Assembly: GCF_006715055.1 (NCBI RefSeq)
Contig: NZ_VFMN01000001.1
Span: forward strand, 2,790,001 to 2,854,000
DNA length: 64,000 nt
Source of the DNA: Lapillicoccus jejuensis
GTDB taxonomy: Bacteria > Actinomycetota > Actinomycetes > Actinomycetales > Dermatophilaceae
Reading direction: 5' to 3'
The notes under the pieces are model-generated. The model made no database searches, was not told the origin of the DNA, and was given only the letters and a program-made list of their open reading frames with translations. This document shows positions 8,297 through 17,526 of this stretch, one piece after another; positions within the stretch are counted from its first letter, which is position 1, and each line of letters begins with the position of its first letter. The position numbers and the translations under genes are program-made.

Positions 8297-9304
8297 TCAG
8301 GCGACGGGGCGACGGTCGGCCAGGCGCCGCCCGAGGTCGACGGCGGCGCCGGCGAGGTCGGCCGCCGCCTGCGGGCTGCTCATGAGCAGCGGGCGGCCCT
8401 CGACCGTGAGCCGGGAGGAGCCGGCCCCCCGCAGCGTCGTCCGCGCGGCGGACAGGTCGTCCTCGGCCACGAGCCAGCCGTCGAGGAAGTCGGCGTACAG
8501 CCCGGCGACCGCGCCGGCCGACGCGTCGACGCCGATGGCGGCGAGGCACGCGTCGGCGTACCCGCGCACGGGGGAGCCGGAGATGATCGGCGAGACGCCC
8601 ACGACCGGCGCCCGCGAGCCGCGCAGCGCGTCGCGCACCCCGGGCACCCCGAGGACGATCCCGATCGAGACGACCGGGTTGCTCGGCGGCAGGACGACGA
8701 GGTCCGCCTCGCGGATCGCCTCGAGCACACCGGGGGCGGGCACCGCGCCCTCCATCCCGGCGACGACGAACTGCTGTGCCGGGACGGCGGCGTGCATCCG
8801 CACCCACCACTCCTGGAAGTGCACGGCCCGCCGACCCTGCTCGTCCTCGACGACGACGTGCGTCTCGACGGGTGTGTCGGTCATCGGCAGCAGCGTCACG
8901 CCGCGCTCCGGCAGCCCCCACCGCGCGGCCAGCCGGGCGGTGACCTGCGACAGCGTCTGCCCCTGACCCAGCCACAGCGAGCGCGCCACGTGGGTGCCGA
9001 GGTCGCGGTCGCCGAGACCGAACCACTGCGGCTGGACGCCGTACGCCGCCAGCTCCTCCTGCAGGTGGTGGCTCTCGCCGGCGCGGCCCCAGCCCTGGCC
9101 CTCGTCGACCCCGCCGCCGAGCGTGTAGAGCACGGAGTCGAGGTCGGGGGAGACCCGCAGCCCGAAGAGCGTGATGTCGTCCCCGGTGTTGCCGACGACG
9201 GTGACCTGCGACCCCGCGAGCTCGGGGGTGCGGTCGAGGTGGCCGAGCAGACCCCGGAGGAACCGGGCTCCGCCGACGCCTCCGGCCAGGGCGGTGATGC
9301 GCAT
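8297..9304 (-). CDS. cofD: 2-phospho-L-lactate (or phosphoenolpyruvate) transferase, F420 biosynthesis
   Basis: 335 residues, the usual length. CofD/FbiA motifs are clear: LAGGVGGARF at the N-terminus, VVGNTGDD, and LPPSNPVVSIG near residue 210. The enzyme joins the activated three-carbon unit from the guanylyl-diphospho donor to the deazaflavin Fo, giving F420-0 or dehydro-F420-0; actinobacterial FbiA is reported to use the PEP-derived donor. It precedes cofE, as fbiA precedes fbiB in Mycobacterium. The upstream gene is whiB, divergent, also as in Mycobacterium. Confidence 0.95.
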   Translation of the reverse strand: MRITALAGGVGGARFLRGLLGHLDRTPELAGSQVTVVGNTGDDITLFGLRVSPDLDSVLYTLGGGVDEGQGWGRAGESHHLQEELAAYGVQPQWFGLGDRDLGTHVARSLWLGQGQTLSQVTARLAARWGLPERGVTLLPMTDTPVETHVVVEDEQGRRAVHFQEWWVRMHAAVPAQQFVVAGMEGAVPAPGVLEAIREADLVVLPPSNPVVSIGIVLGVPGVRDALRGSRAPVVGVSPIISGSPVRGYADACLAAIGVDASAGAVAGLYADFLDGWLVAEDDLSAARTTLRGAGSSRLTVEGRPLLMSSPQAAADLAGAAVDLGRRLADRRPVA

Positions 9305-9360
9305 GGGCCGAGTCTGTCAGCCGTGCCCGGGAGCGGCCCCGCGGGGCGGCCGGGGGCGTC

Positions 9361-9393
9361 CTGAGCCGCCCCTGAGCCGCCTCTGAGCCGCCC
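9361..9393. repeat. Three tandem copies of an 11-bp unit (CTGAGCCGCCY)
   Basis: Three head-to-tail copies in the cofD-whiB interval, followed by a fourth decayed copy beginning TTGAG. No coding role. It lies upstream of both divergent genes and might be a protein-binding array or a slippage product. Confidence 0.6.
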
Positions 9394-9464
9394 TTGAGAC
9401 GGCGACGGGAGGGTGGGCGGCGTTATCAGACGGCCGAGGTCGTCGGCAAATATCAGACCTGCGC

Positions 9465-9494
9465 TTGACACGATGACAATGACACGCGTGTAAT
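9465..9494 (+). promoter_or_regulatory. whiB promoter: TTGACA - 18 bp - TGTAAT
   Basis: A perfect -35 hexamer (9465-9470) and a near-consensus -10 (9489-9494) with an 18-bp spacer, in an AT-richer patch. The transcript start would fall near 9501, giving a leader of about 100 bases before the whiB GTG. This is the closest match to a housekeeping promoter in the window. Confidence 0.8.
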
Positions 9495-9599
9495 TCCCTG
9501 CATGTCCTTCGCGCATCGGGCCGAAGCCGGACGAAGTGGGCGGCCCGGGGACGACGCGTGGACACCGGTGCAGGCAGACAACGGGTCGAGGAGGAAGCC

Positions 9600-9863
9600 G
9601 TGCACGAGCTGACGTTGGTGGCTCTCAACCAGGAGCCGGAGGAGGAGATCGGCTGGCAGGAGCGCTCGCTCTGCGCCCAGACCGATCCCGAGGCGTTCTT
9701 CCCCGAGAAGGGCGGCTCGACCCGCGAGGCCAAGAAGGTCTGCGTGGGGTGCGAGGTCCGGGCCGAGTGCCTCGAGTACGCCCTGGCGAACGACGAGCGC
9801 TTCGGCATCTGGGGCGGGCTGTCCGAGCGCGAGCGCCGCAAGCTGAAGAAGCGGGCGGTCTGA
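9600..9863 (+). CDS. whiB: WhiB-family iron-sulfur regulator (WhiB2/WhmD type)
   Basis: 87 residues. Four cysteines in the Wbl pattern C-x22-C-x2-C-x5-C hold a [4Fe-4S] cluster, followed by the GIWGG turn and a basic C-terminal tail (ERRKLKKR) for DNA or sigma-factor contact. The position beside cofD and the cell-envelope genes matches whiB2 of Mycobacterium, which controls septation and cell division. GTG start with an AGGAGG at 9589-9594; an upstream in-frame ATG at 9558 has no such site. Four cysteines, the WhiB turn and the local gene order make the assignment secure. Confidence 0.94.
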   Translation: MHELTLVALNQEPEEEIGWQERSLCAQTDPEAFFPEKGGSTREAKKVCVGCEVRAECLEYALANDERFGIWGGLSERERRKLKKRAV

Positions 9864-9894
9864 GCGCCCCGGCGCTCCCCTCCGCCACGGACCC

Positions 9895-12800
9895 GTGACG
9901 ACGACCGCCCCGCCGCCCGTCACCGCCGCGACCCCGCCCCCGGCCCCCTCGGCCGAGCCGTGGGTCGTGGCGGTGCTCGTGCTGCCCGCCGACGTGCCCG
10001 GCCGCGGCGAGCGCGGCGCCGCGACCGACCCGGCGGCGGTGGACGACGTCCTCGACGACACCGTCCGCGCGCTCGCCGACCAGACCCGCCCGGTCGACGA
10101 GCTGCTCGTCGTCCCCACCGCCTCGGCCCCGCCCGGGGTGGTCGCGCGCGTGCAGGCCCACCCCGGCCTGCGCCGGGCGGTGGAGCTCGTCCGCGTCCTG
10201 CCCGCCGGTCCGGCCGGGGAGAGCGGGCTGGAGGCGCTCGCCCGGGCCACCGGCCCCTCCTGCGACACGCCGGCCGAGACCTCGGACGACCCGCAGGCCG
10301 CCCCCGACCCGCAGCCCGAGCCGGGGCCCGGCCCCGGGCCACGCCCGGGCGCCCGCCGCTGGCTGTGGCTGCTGCGGCCCGGCGTCGCCCCCGCCCCCGA
10401 CGCCCTCGAGCGGCTGCTCGGCACCGTCCGCGCGTCCCGCACGGTCGGTCTCGTGGGCCCCAAGCTCGTCGCGTGGGAGGACCCCCGGCTGCTCGTCGAG
10501 CTCGGGCAGCAGGTCACCCGGGCCGGACGACGCCTCGACGCCCCGGCCCTCGGCGAGCCCGACCAGGGCCAGTACGACGACCGCGGCGACGTCCTCGCCG
10601 TCGCGCTCGAGGGGGCGCTCGTCGCCGCCGACGTCGTCGCCGACGTCGGTGGGGTCGACCCCGACCTCGGCACGGCCGGCGCCGGGCTCGACCTCGGCTG
10701 GCGCGCCCAGCTCGCCGGTCACCGGGTCGTCGTGGCCCCCGCCGCGCGCACCCGCGTGGCCCTGCCCGGCCCGGTCCCCGCGCTCGGCGGCACCGCCGGG
10801 GTCCCCGCGGTCGGGCAGACGCCGGCCCCCCGCCCGTACGCCGACCCCCTCGACCCGCTCGACCCGGACCCGGGGTCGCCGCCCCACGCCGACCCGGGGA
10901 CGGGCGCCGACCACGCCGCCGGTCGAGGCGCCGACGCGGACCCCGACCTCGCGGGCGAGCCCGAGGGCGGCTCGGCCGCCACCCCCCGCTGGCTCGTCGC
11001 GCACCGCGCCGCCGGCCGGCGCGCCGCGCGTCGCGTCGCGCTGACCCGCTGCGCCTGGTGGATCGCCCCGGTCCTCGCGGTCTGGGTCGCGGTGAGCGGC
11101 CTCGCCTCCGCGCTCGCCCTGCTCGTCCTCAAGCGGCCGCTGCACGCGTGGGTCGAGCTCGGCGACCTCGGTGCGCTGGCCCACCCGGTCGCCGGGGCCC
11201 GCGCCCGCTGGCGCGGCCGGCACACCCGGCGCGTGCGCCGGGCCGACCTCGCGCCCGTCTTCGTCGGCTCGCGCGCCGCGCTCGGGCACACCTGGGACAA
11301 GGTGCAGGAGGCGGTCACCCTCGAGCGGCCGTGGTTCCTGCGCGGCGGCCGCCCGGCGGCGACGAGCGCCGAGACCGGCCCGGTCGCGGAGGAGGCCGAG
11401 GACCTCACCGTCACCGCGGCGTCGCTGCCGCAGCGCGTCCTCACCCACCCGGGCACCGTCGTCGCGGTCCTCGCCGCGGCGGTGTCGCTGCTCACCGTCC
11501 GCCGGCTCCTCGGGGCCGGGCTGCTCGACGCCGAGGGCTCGGGCCTGTCCGGCGGCGAGCTGACGCCGGTCTCGACGACCGCCACCGGCCTGTGGCACCT
11601 GTGGCGCGACGGCTGGCACGGCGCCGGGCTCGGCACCGCCGCCGACGCCGGCCCGGGGGTCGGGCTGCTCGCCGGGCTGACCTGGCTGGCCCAGTGGCTG
11701 CCCGGGGTGGACCAGGGGCGCTCACCGGCCTCGGTCACCATCGCGTGGCTGCTCGTCGCCTCGCTGCCGCTGTCGGCCGTGTCCGCCTACCTCGCCGGGC
11801 GCGTCGTCACGAGGCGGGCCGGGCTGCGCGCCCTCGTCGCGCTGGCCTGGGCCGCGAGCCCGGTGCTGGCCCAGTCGCTCACCCAGGGGCGCCTCTTCGC
11901 CGCGCTCGCCCACGTCCTGCTGCCGCTCGTGCTCGCCGGCCTGCTCGGGGCCGCCTCGACCCGCACGACGTGGACCGCCGTCTTCGCCACCTGCCTCGGC
12001 GCCGCCGCGCTCAGCGCGTTCGTCCCCGTCGACCTCGTCGTCGTCGTGGCCGTCGGCCTGGGGCTGGCCCTCGTCGGGCGCGGCCTCACCGCTCGCCTGC
12101 GCGGGCTGGTGCTCGCCGTGGTGCCGCTCGCCCTGCTCGGACCCTGGGCGCTGCGCCTCGCGCAGGACCCGCGGCTGCTGCTCAGCGCACCCGGTCTCCT
12201 CGACCTCGGGACCGCCCCCGAGGCGGACCCGTGGCTCGTGGCCCTCGGCCGGGTCGCCGGCGGGGTCGGCCTCGTCCACGCCCTGCTGCTGGCCCCGGTG
12301 GGCCTGCTCGCGCTCGTGGGGCTCGCGCGCTCCCCGCGCGGGCGCGGTGCGGCCCTCACCGCGCTGGGCGTCCTCGCCGTCCTCGGCACCGCGGCCGCCC
12401 TCGCCGCCCCCCGGGTCGTCGTCGGCCCGGCCCTCGGCGACGACGGCGCACCGGTCCCCGCCACCCCGTGGGCGGGCCCCGGGGCCGACCTGCTCCTCGT
12501 CGCGCTGCTCGGCGCCGTCCTCGTCGGCTGGCGCGGCCTGCCCCTGCGGCCGCGCGGCTCGTGGCGCGAGGGGCGCCGGCTGCTCGGGCTGGTCGCCGTC
12601 ACCGTGACGGCCGCGGGCGTCCTCGCCACGATGGCCCTGCAGGTGCGCGACGGGGTCGGCGACGAGCTCGTCGCGGGCTCCGACGCCCGCCCCGCCGTCG
12701 CCGTCGACCAGGCCCGCGGGCCCGCCGCGTCGCGGCTGCTCGTCCTCGACCGCGACACCGCCGGCTCGGGGGTGTCCTGGCAGCTGGTGGGCGACGAGCC

Positions 12801-13452
12801 CGGCAGCCCCCAGCGCGGGCTGGTCACGCCGCTGGCCACCGACCCCGGCGTCGGCGACCTCGTCGGCGCCGTCGCCTCGGGCACCCTCGACTCCTCGTCC
12901 GGCGCCGGCCTCGGCGACCGGCTCGCCGACCTCGGGGTCGGCTTCGTCAGCCTGGGCGGCGACTCCGGCCTCACCCTCACCCGCAGCCTCGACGCGGCCG
13001 CCGGCCTGGCCCGGCTCGGCAGCGGCGACGGCCGCACCCTGTGGCGGGTGCTGCCGCGCACCTCCGCCGACCGGGCCGCCGGCGCCCCGCTGGCGCCGTC
13101 CCGGGTCCGCGTCGACGACGCCTCCGGCCGGCCGCTGCAGGCGCTCCCGGTGACCGGACCGCACGGCGCGGTCGACGTGGACCTGCCCGCCGGGGCGAGC
13201 GGACGCCGGCTCGTCCTCGCGGAGTCGCCCGACTGGACCGCCCACGCGACGGTCACCGTCGACGGGCGGCGGCTCGCCGCGCAGCCCGGCTCGGGGACGC
13301 CGTCGTACGTGCTCCCCGCGGACGGCGGGCGCCTCGTCGTCGACCTCCCGCCGACCACGGAGGGCTGGTTCCTCGCGCAGCTGGCCCTGCTGGCCGTCGT
13401 GCTGTTCCTCGCCGTGCCCTTCGGCACCCGACGCAGCCGGAGGCTGTCGTGA
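9895..13452 (+). CDS. Large membrane glycosyltransferase, family 2
   Basis: 1185 residues. A divergent GT-A (family 2) domain occupies roughly residues 20-300 (VLVLPADVPG, LVEALARATG-like region, VGLVGPKLVAWEDPR, GVDPDLGTAGAGLDLGWRAQ). An acidic/Pro-rich linker follows, then a membrane part with many helices from about residue 385 to 910, an extracellular beta-rich region and a final membrane helix at about 1160-1180. This layout is typical of the actinobacterial whiB2-linked glycosyltransferase thought to make envelope polysaccharide from UDP- or lipid-linked sugars. The GTG start is 31 bases after whiB. Its stop overlaps the next start by four bases (GTGA), so the DUF5719 protein is a likely partner. 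Confidence 0.87.
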   Translation: MTTTAPPPVTAATPPPAPSAEPWVVAVLVLPADVPGRGERGAATDPAAVDDVLDDTVRALADQTRPVDELLVVPTASAPPGVVARVQAHPGLRRAVELVRVLPAGPAGESGLEALARATGPSCDTPAETSDDPQAAPDPQPEPGPGPGPRPGARRWLWLLRPGVAPAPDALERLLGTVRASRTVGLVGPKLVAWEDPRLLVELGQQVTRAGRRLDAPALGEPDQGQYDDRGDVLAVALEGALVAADVVADVGGVDPDLGTAGAGLDLGWRAQLAGHRVVVAPAARTRVALPGPVPALGGTAGVPAVGQTPAPRPYADPLDPLDPDPGSPPHADPGTGADHAAGRGADADPDLAGEPEGGSAATPRWLVAHRAAGRRAARRVALTRCAWWIAPVLAVWVAVSGLASALALLVLKRPLHAWVELGDLGALAHPVAGARARWRGRHTRRVRRADLAPVFVGSRAALGHTWDKVQEAVTLERPWFLRGGRPAATSAETGPVAEEAEDLTVTAASLPQRVLTHPGTVVAVLAAAVSLLTVRRLLGAGLLDAEGSGLSGGELTPVSTTATGLWHLWRDGWHGAGLGTAADAGPGVGLLAGLTWLAQWLPGVDQGRSPASVTIAWLLVASLPLSAVSAYLAGRVVTRRAGLRALVALAWAASPVLAQSLTQGRLFAALAHVLLPLVLAGLLGAASTRTTWTAVFATCLGAAALSAFVPVDLVVVVAVGLGLALVGRGLTARLRGLVLAVVPLALLGPWALRLAQDPRLLLSAPGLLDLGTAPEADPWLVALGRVAGGVGLVHALLLAPVGLLALVGLARSPRGRGAALTALGVLAVLGTAAALAAPRVVVGPALGDDGAPVPATPWAGPGADLLLVALLGAVLVGWRGLPLRPRGSWREGRRLLGLVAVTVTAAGVLATMALQVRDGVGDELVAGSDARPAVAVDQARGPAASRLLVLDRDTAGSGVSWQLVGDEPGSPQRGLVTPLATDPGVGDLVGAVASGTLDSSSGAGLGDRLADLGVGFVSLGGDSGLTLTRSLDAAAGLARLGSGDGRTLWRVLPRTSADRAAGAPLAPSRVRVDDASGRPLQALPVTGPHGAVDVDLPAGASGRRLVLAESPDWTAHATVTVDGRRLAAQPGSGTPSYVLPADGGRLVVDLPPTTEGWFLAQLALLAVVLFLAVPFGTRRSRRLS

Positions 13453-14969
13453 GCCACCGCTTGACCGGACCCGTGCGGGCCGTCCTCCTCGCCGCCGCCA
13501 CCGCCGGTCTCGTCGTCGGGGCCGCCCGCGTCCCCGGTGTCGTCCAGGTCGCGCCGCCCGCGGGCACCGCCGCCGCGGCGGCCGCCGCCTCCGCCGCCCC
13601 GGCGGGGGCCGCGGGCTCCGCCGCGGGGGCGCTGCGCCCCGTCACCTCCGCCACCCTCGTCTGCGCCGGCCCCGAGACCGAGGGGCTGTCCGCCGTCCCC
13701 GCCGACGGCGGGGCGACCACCGTCCTCGCCGCCGCCGCCCCGGCGCGCGCCCTCGGCGGGGTGCGGCCGACCGGGAGCGCCGGCACCCTGCGCCTGCGCA
13801 CGCCGTCGACGACGGCCGCCACGGCCACCGCGCGGGGCAGCCTGCTGCGCACGACGGTCACCGGCGCGACCCCCGTCGAGGTCGTCGCCGGCGGCGCGCT
13901 CGCCCCGGGCGTGGCCGCCGTCCAGACCTGGCTGCGCACCGACTCCGACGCCCGCGGGCTCTCCGCGGCGCCCTGCCAGGCCGCCCGGGCCGAGTCGTGG
14001 CTCGTCGCCGGCGGCGGGCAGAGCACCCGCCGGGAGCGCCTCGTCCTGGTCAACCCCGGCGCCAACCCCGTCACCGCGGACGTCGAGGTGCTCGGCGCCG
14101 CCGGCGTCCTCGCGACCTCCGGTGGCCAGGACGTCGCCGTCCCCCCGCACGGGCGCACCTCGCTGCTGCTCGACGCGCTCGTCGGGGGCGAGGAGTCCCC
14201 GGTGGTGCACGTCACCGCGTCCGGCGGCGTCCTCGGCGCCGTCCTCGCCGACAGCTGGGTCGACGGCGCGGTGCCGCGCGGCGGCGACGACGCCGTCCCG
14301 TCGGCCGCCCCCAGCACCCAGCAGGTCATCCCGGCCGCGTCGTTCGCGGGGCCGGCGCACCTGCGGATCGCCGTCCCCGGCGACGCCGAGGCGGTCGTTC
14401 AGGCGCGCGTGCTCGCCGCCGACGGCCCGCACCCGCTGCCGGTCAGCCCGGTCGTGCGGGTCAAGGGCCACCACGTCCTCGACATCGACCTCGGCTCGCT
14501 CCCGTCGGCCACCGACGCCGTCGAGCTGCGCTCGGACCACCCGGTCGTCGCGGGCCTCATGCTCGAGCGGCGCGGCGCGGCCGCCGGCGACCCGTCGGAC
14601 CTCGCCTGGGTCACCTCGACCGACCCCGTCACCTCGACGGCGGGGGTCCCGCTGTCGGCCGAGCTCGACGGCGTGCTCACGCTCGTCGCCACCGGCGGTC
14701 CGGCGCGGGCCACGGTGACCACGGTCGACGCGGCCGGCGCCGCGCGGTCGAGCACGGTCGACGTGCCGGTCGACAGCACCGTCGCCGTCGGGGTCCGCGG
14801 GCCCGGCTCGGTGTGGGTCACCCGGGTCTCCGGCACGCTGCGCGCCGGGGTGGCGCTGCGGGTCCAGGACGACCGGGCCCGCAAGGGCCAGGGCCCGCTC
14901 TTCACCGCCTTCGGGCTGCCGCCCGCCGCCGTGACGACGACGCAGGTGCCGGTCCGCCGGGTCGGCTGA
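13449..14969 (+). CDS. DUF5719 family secreted/anchored protein
   Basis: 506 residues with a single N-terminal hydrophobic segment (residues 9-30, LLAAATAGLVVGAA), then an Ala-rich stretch and a beta-rich extracellular region with regular Val/Thr strands (for example RRERLVLVNPGANPVTADVEV). Matches the DUF5719 family that accompanies the whiB2-linked glycosyltransferase in actinobacteria. Function unknown; translational coupling by a GTGA overlap implies a joint role at the cell surface. No catalytic motif seen. Confidence 0.8.
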   Translation: MSHRLTGPVRAVLLAAATAGLVVGAARVPGVVQVAPPAGTAAAAAAASAAPAGAAGSAAGALRPVTSATLVCAGPETEGLSAVPADGGATTVLAAAAPARALGGVRPTGSAGTLRLRTPSTTAATATARGSLLRTTVTGATPVEVVAGGALAPGVAAVQTWLRTDSDARGLSAAPCQAARAESWLVAGGGQSTRRERLVLVNPGANPVTADVEVLGAAGVLATSGGQDVAVPPHGRTSLLLDALVGGEESPVVHVTASGGVLGAVLADSWVDGAVPRGGDDAVPSAAPSTQQVIPAASFAGPAHLRIAVPGDAEAVVQARVLAADGPHPLPVSPVVRVKGHHVLDIDLGSLPSATDAVELRSDHPVVAGLMLERRGAAAGDPSDLAWVTSTDPVTSTAGVPLSAELDGVLTLVATGGPARATVTTVDAAGAARSSTVDVPVDSTVAVGVRGPGSVWVTRVSGTLRAGVALRVQDDRARKGQGPLFTAFGLPPAAVTTTQVPVRRVG

Positions 14970-14986
14970 CCCCGCGGGGGGCGCGG

Positions 14987-15439
14987 TCAGTCCTCCTCGT
15001 CACCCAGCTCGGGGTCGAGCTCCTCGGGGCGCACCCCGAGCAGGCCGGCCAGCTGCTCGGTGACGACCTCGGCGACGAGCGCCGCCAGCTCGCGCTGTCC
15101 CTGCACGCGGGTCTCGACGGGTCGGCGGTAGACGACCACGCGGGCCGCCTCCGAGCCGGTGGCGGGGAACAGCCGCCCGAGGGGGACCTCCGCGTGCTCC
15201 CACGGCGCCGGGTCGGAGGGCGGGACGTCCTCGACCGCGAGCTCCACCGGCGGGAACGGGCCGCTCCAGCGGTCCTCGACCCGGCCGGCGGCGTCGAGGA
15301 CGAGGTCGTCGAAGCGCTCGGCCCGTGAGGCCATCGCCGGAACGGGGGGCCAGGCCATCGGTCCGCGCACCCCGCGACCGCGCCGGTCGCGGCGGCTGCG
15401 CCGCGGTCCGCCGCTCGCCGTCGCCCCCGTGCTGCCCAC
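14987..15439 (-). CDS. Metallopeptidase-family (zincin-fold) protein with lost HExxH
   Basis: 150 residues. Resembles the small zincin-like family represented by Rv3259: FPPVELAVEDVPP, LGRLFPATG and VVVYRRPVE segments followed by a helix that should hold HExxH. Here that helix reads VVTEQLAGLLGV, so the two His ligands are gone. It is therefore unlikely to be a zinc protease and may be a structural or regulatory relative. GTG start; a later ATG would give a shorter protein lacking the basic N-terminus. Divergent from the DUF3499 gene, as in Mycobacterium. Confidence 0.8.
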   Translation of the reverse strand: MGSTGATASGGPRRSRRDRRGRGVRGPMAWPPVPAMASRAERFDDLVLDAAGRVEDRWSGPFPPVELAVEDVPPSDPAPWEHAEVPLGRLFPATGSEAARVVVYRRPVETRVQGQRELAALVAEVVTEQLAGLLGVRPEELDPELGDEED

Positions 15440-15487
15440 CGGCCCAGCGTACGGCGTGCCCTCGGCGTCCCGGCCCGCGCGACGCCG

Positions 15488-15493
15488 TACAGT
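15488..15493 (+). promoter_or_regulatory. -10 box TACAGT before a leaderless GTG
   Basis: TACAGT ends seven bases before the GTG at 15501. It lies in the 61-base gap between divergent genes. Confidence 0.5.
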
Positions 15494-15500
15494 CCCTCGG

Positions 15501-15920
15501 GTGGGTGTGACGCGGCAGTGCAGCAGGACGGGGTGCGGTAGCCCCGCGGTGGCGACGCTGACCTACGTCTACCGGGACTCGACCGCCGTCCTCGGCCCGC
15601 TGGCGACGTACGCCGAGCCGCACACCTACGACCTGTGCGACGTGCACGCCGAGCGCCTCACCGCCCCGCGCGGGTGGGACGTCGTCCGGCTGTCCGGCGA
15701 CTACACGCCGCCCCCGCCGAGCACCGACGACCTGCTGGCCCTCGCCGACGCGGTCCGCGAGGCGGGCCGCCCGCGCCGGTCGGCGACCGGCGGGACGTCC
15801 GGGACCGGCGCCGGGCCCGCCGCGACGGCGGCCGCCGCCGGCGGCTCCGCCGAGGACCGCTCCGGCGCGGTCGAGGTGCACCGCCGCGGCCACCTGCGGG
15901 TGCTGCGCGACGCCCCCTGA
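15501..15920 (+). CDS. DUF3499 family protein
   Basis: 139 residues. The N-terminal 70 residues form the DUF3499 core with a probable zinc site: CSRTGC near the start and DLCDVHAERL further on. The rest is a low-complexity Ala/Gly/Thr tail ending in a short conserved basic strand (RRGHLRVLRD). The mycobacterial counterpart (Rv3258c) lies in the same place beside manB. Function unknown. A second GTG two codons later is a possible start, but the -10 spacing favours this one. Confidence 0.88.
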   Translation: MGVTRQCSRTGCGSPAVATLTYVYRDSTAVLGPLATYAEPHTYDLCDVHAERLTAPRGWDVVRLSGDYTPPPPSTDDLLALADAVREAGRPRRSATGGTSGTGAGPAATAAAAGGSAEDRSGAVEVHRRGHLRVLRDAP

Positions 15921-16011
15921 GCGGCCCCCGAGCAGTCCCTGAGCGGTCCCCGAGCAGCCCCCGGAGGAGGGCCCCGCACGGCCCTCGGTCGGACGCGTTG
16001 TCCGACGTCGA

Positions 16012-16017
16012 TAGGGT
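16012..16017 (+). promoter_or_regulatory. -10 box TAGGGT before leaderless manB
   Basis: TAGGGT followed by seven bases and the manB GTG. There is no Shine-Dalgarno sequence in the gap. Confidence 0.5.
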
Positions 16018-16024
16018 CGAGCGC

Positions 16025-17482
16025 GTGAGCGAGCGCCGGCTGTCCGACTTCATCAAGGCCTACGACGTGCGCGGCGTGGTCCCCGACCAGCTCGACGAGG
16101 ACGTCGCCCGGGCCATCGGCGCCGCCTTCGCGCAGGTCGTCGCGACCCCGGAGGGGGCGACCGGCGTCGTCGTCGGCCACGACATGCGCCCGAGCTCGCC
16201 GGCCCTCAGCCGGGCCTTCGCCGAGGGCGTGGCCGCCCACGGCCTCGACGTCACCCTCATCGGCCTGTGCTCGACCGACGGCCTCTACTACGCCAGCGGC
16301 GCCCTCGGGCTGCCCGGGGCGATGTTCACCGCCAGCCACAACCCCGCCCAGTACAACGGGATCAAGCTCTGCCGGGCCGGGGCCCGGCCCGTCGGGCAGG
16401 ACTCGGGCCTCGGCGAGATCCGCGACCTCGCGCAGTGGTCGCTCGACCGCGGCGACCAGGTGGGCCGCGAGGGCACGGACCGGGTCGGCGAGATCTCCGA
16501 GCGCGACCTGCTCGCCGACTACGCCGCCTTCCTGCGCGGCCTCGTCGACCTCTCGACGGTCCGCCCGCTCAAGGTCGTCGTCGACGCCGGCAACGGCATG
16601 GGCGGGCACACCGTCCCCGCCGTCCTCGGCACCGGCGCGGGCCTGCCCGAGCTGCCGCTGGACGTCGTCCCGCTCTACTTCGAGCTCGACGGCACCTTCC
16701 CCAACCACGAGGCCAACCCGCTCGAGCCGGAGAACCTGCGCGACCTGCAGAAGGCCGTCGTCGAGTACGGCGCCGACCTCGGCCTGGCCTTCGACGGCGA
16801 CGCCGACCGCTGCTTCGTCGTCGACGAGCGCGGCGAGCCGGTCAGCCCCAGCGCCATCACCGGCCTCGTCGCCGAGCGCGAGATCGCCCGCGCCGTCGCC
16901 GACGGCACCCCCGCGGGCGACCTCGCCGTCGTGCACAACGTCATCTCCTCGGCCGCCGTCGCCGAGGTCATCCGCGAGAACGGCGCCCGCCCGGTCCGCA
17001 CCCGCGTCGGGCACTCCTTCATCAAGGCCGAGATGGCCCGCGAGGGCGCGATCTTCGGCGGCGAGCACTCCGCGCACTACTACTTCCGCGACTTCTGGTT
17101 CGCCGACACCGGGATGCTCGCCGCGCTGCACGTCCTCGCCGCCCTCGGCGGCCAGGACGAGCCGCTGTCGCGGCTGACGGCGTCGTACGACCGCTACGCC
17201 GCCTCGGGCGAGATCAACTCGACCGTCACCGACCAGGCCGCCGCCACGCAGCGGGTGCGCGACTGGGCGGGGGAGCAGGGCGACGTCACGTACGACGAGC
17301 TCGACGGCCTGACCATCCACCACGCCGCCACCTCGGGCGCGCAGGGTGACTCGCCGCTGTGGTGGCTCAACGTCCGCGCGTCGAACACGGAGCCGCTGCT
17401 GCGGCTCAACGTCGAGGCCGCCGACCGTGGCACGATGGAGGCCGTCCGCGACGCGGTCCTCTCGGTCGTCCGAGCGGGCTGA
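16025..17482 (+). CDS. manB: Phosphomannomutase / phosphoglucomutase
   Basis: 485 residues. Alpha-D-phosphohexomutase with all four signatures: the catalytic phosphoserine S104 in TASHNP, metal-binding DGDADRC, the sugar-specificity loop GGEHSAHYYF and the phosphate-binding RASNTEP. It interconverts hexose 6- and 1-phosphates and so supplies mannose-1-phosphate for GDP-mannose, needed for polyprenyl-phosphomannose donors. GTG start beside a -10 box. First gene of a probable operon with the Trm112-like and SIS proteins. Corresponds to Rv3257c. Confidence 0.95.
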   Translation: MSERRLSDFIKAYDVRGVVPDQLDEDVARAIGAAFAQVVATPEGATGVVVGHDMRPSSPALSRAFAEGVAAHGLDVTLIGLCSTDGLYYASGALGLPGAMFTASHNPAQYNGIKLCRAGARPVGQDSGLGEIRDLAQWSLDRGDQVGREGTDRVGEISERDLLADYAAFLRGLVDLSTVRPLKVVVDAGNGMGGHTVPAVLGTGAGLPELPLDVVPLYFELDGTFPNHEANPLEPENLRDLQKAVVEYGADLGLAFDGDADRCFVVDERGEPVSPSAITGLVAEREIARAVADGTPAGDLAVVHNVISSAAVAEVIRENGARPVRTRVGHSFIKAEMAREGAIFGGEHSAHYYFRDFWFADTGMLAALHVLAALGGQDEPLSRLTASYDRYAASGEINSTVTDQAAATQRVRDWAGEQGDVTYDELDGLTIHHAATSGAQGDSPLWWLNVRASNTEPLLRLNVEAADRGTMEAVRDAVLSVVRAG

Positions 17483-17526
17483 CCTCCCCGCACGACCCCT
17501 CCGCACGACCTCGAGGCAAGGACACC

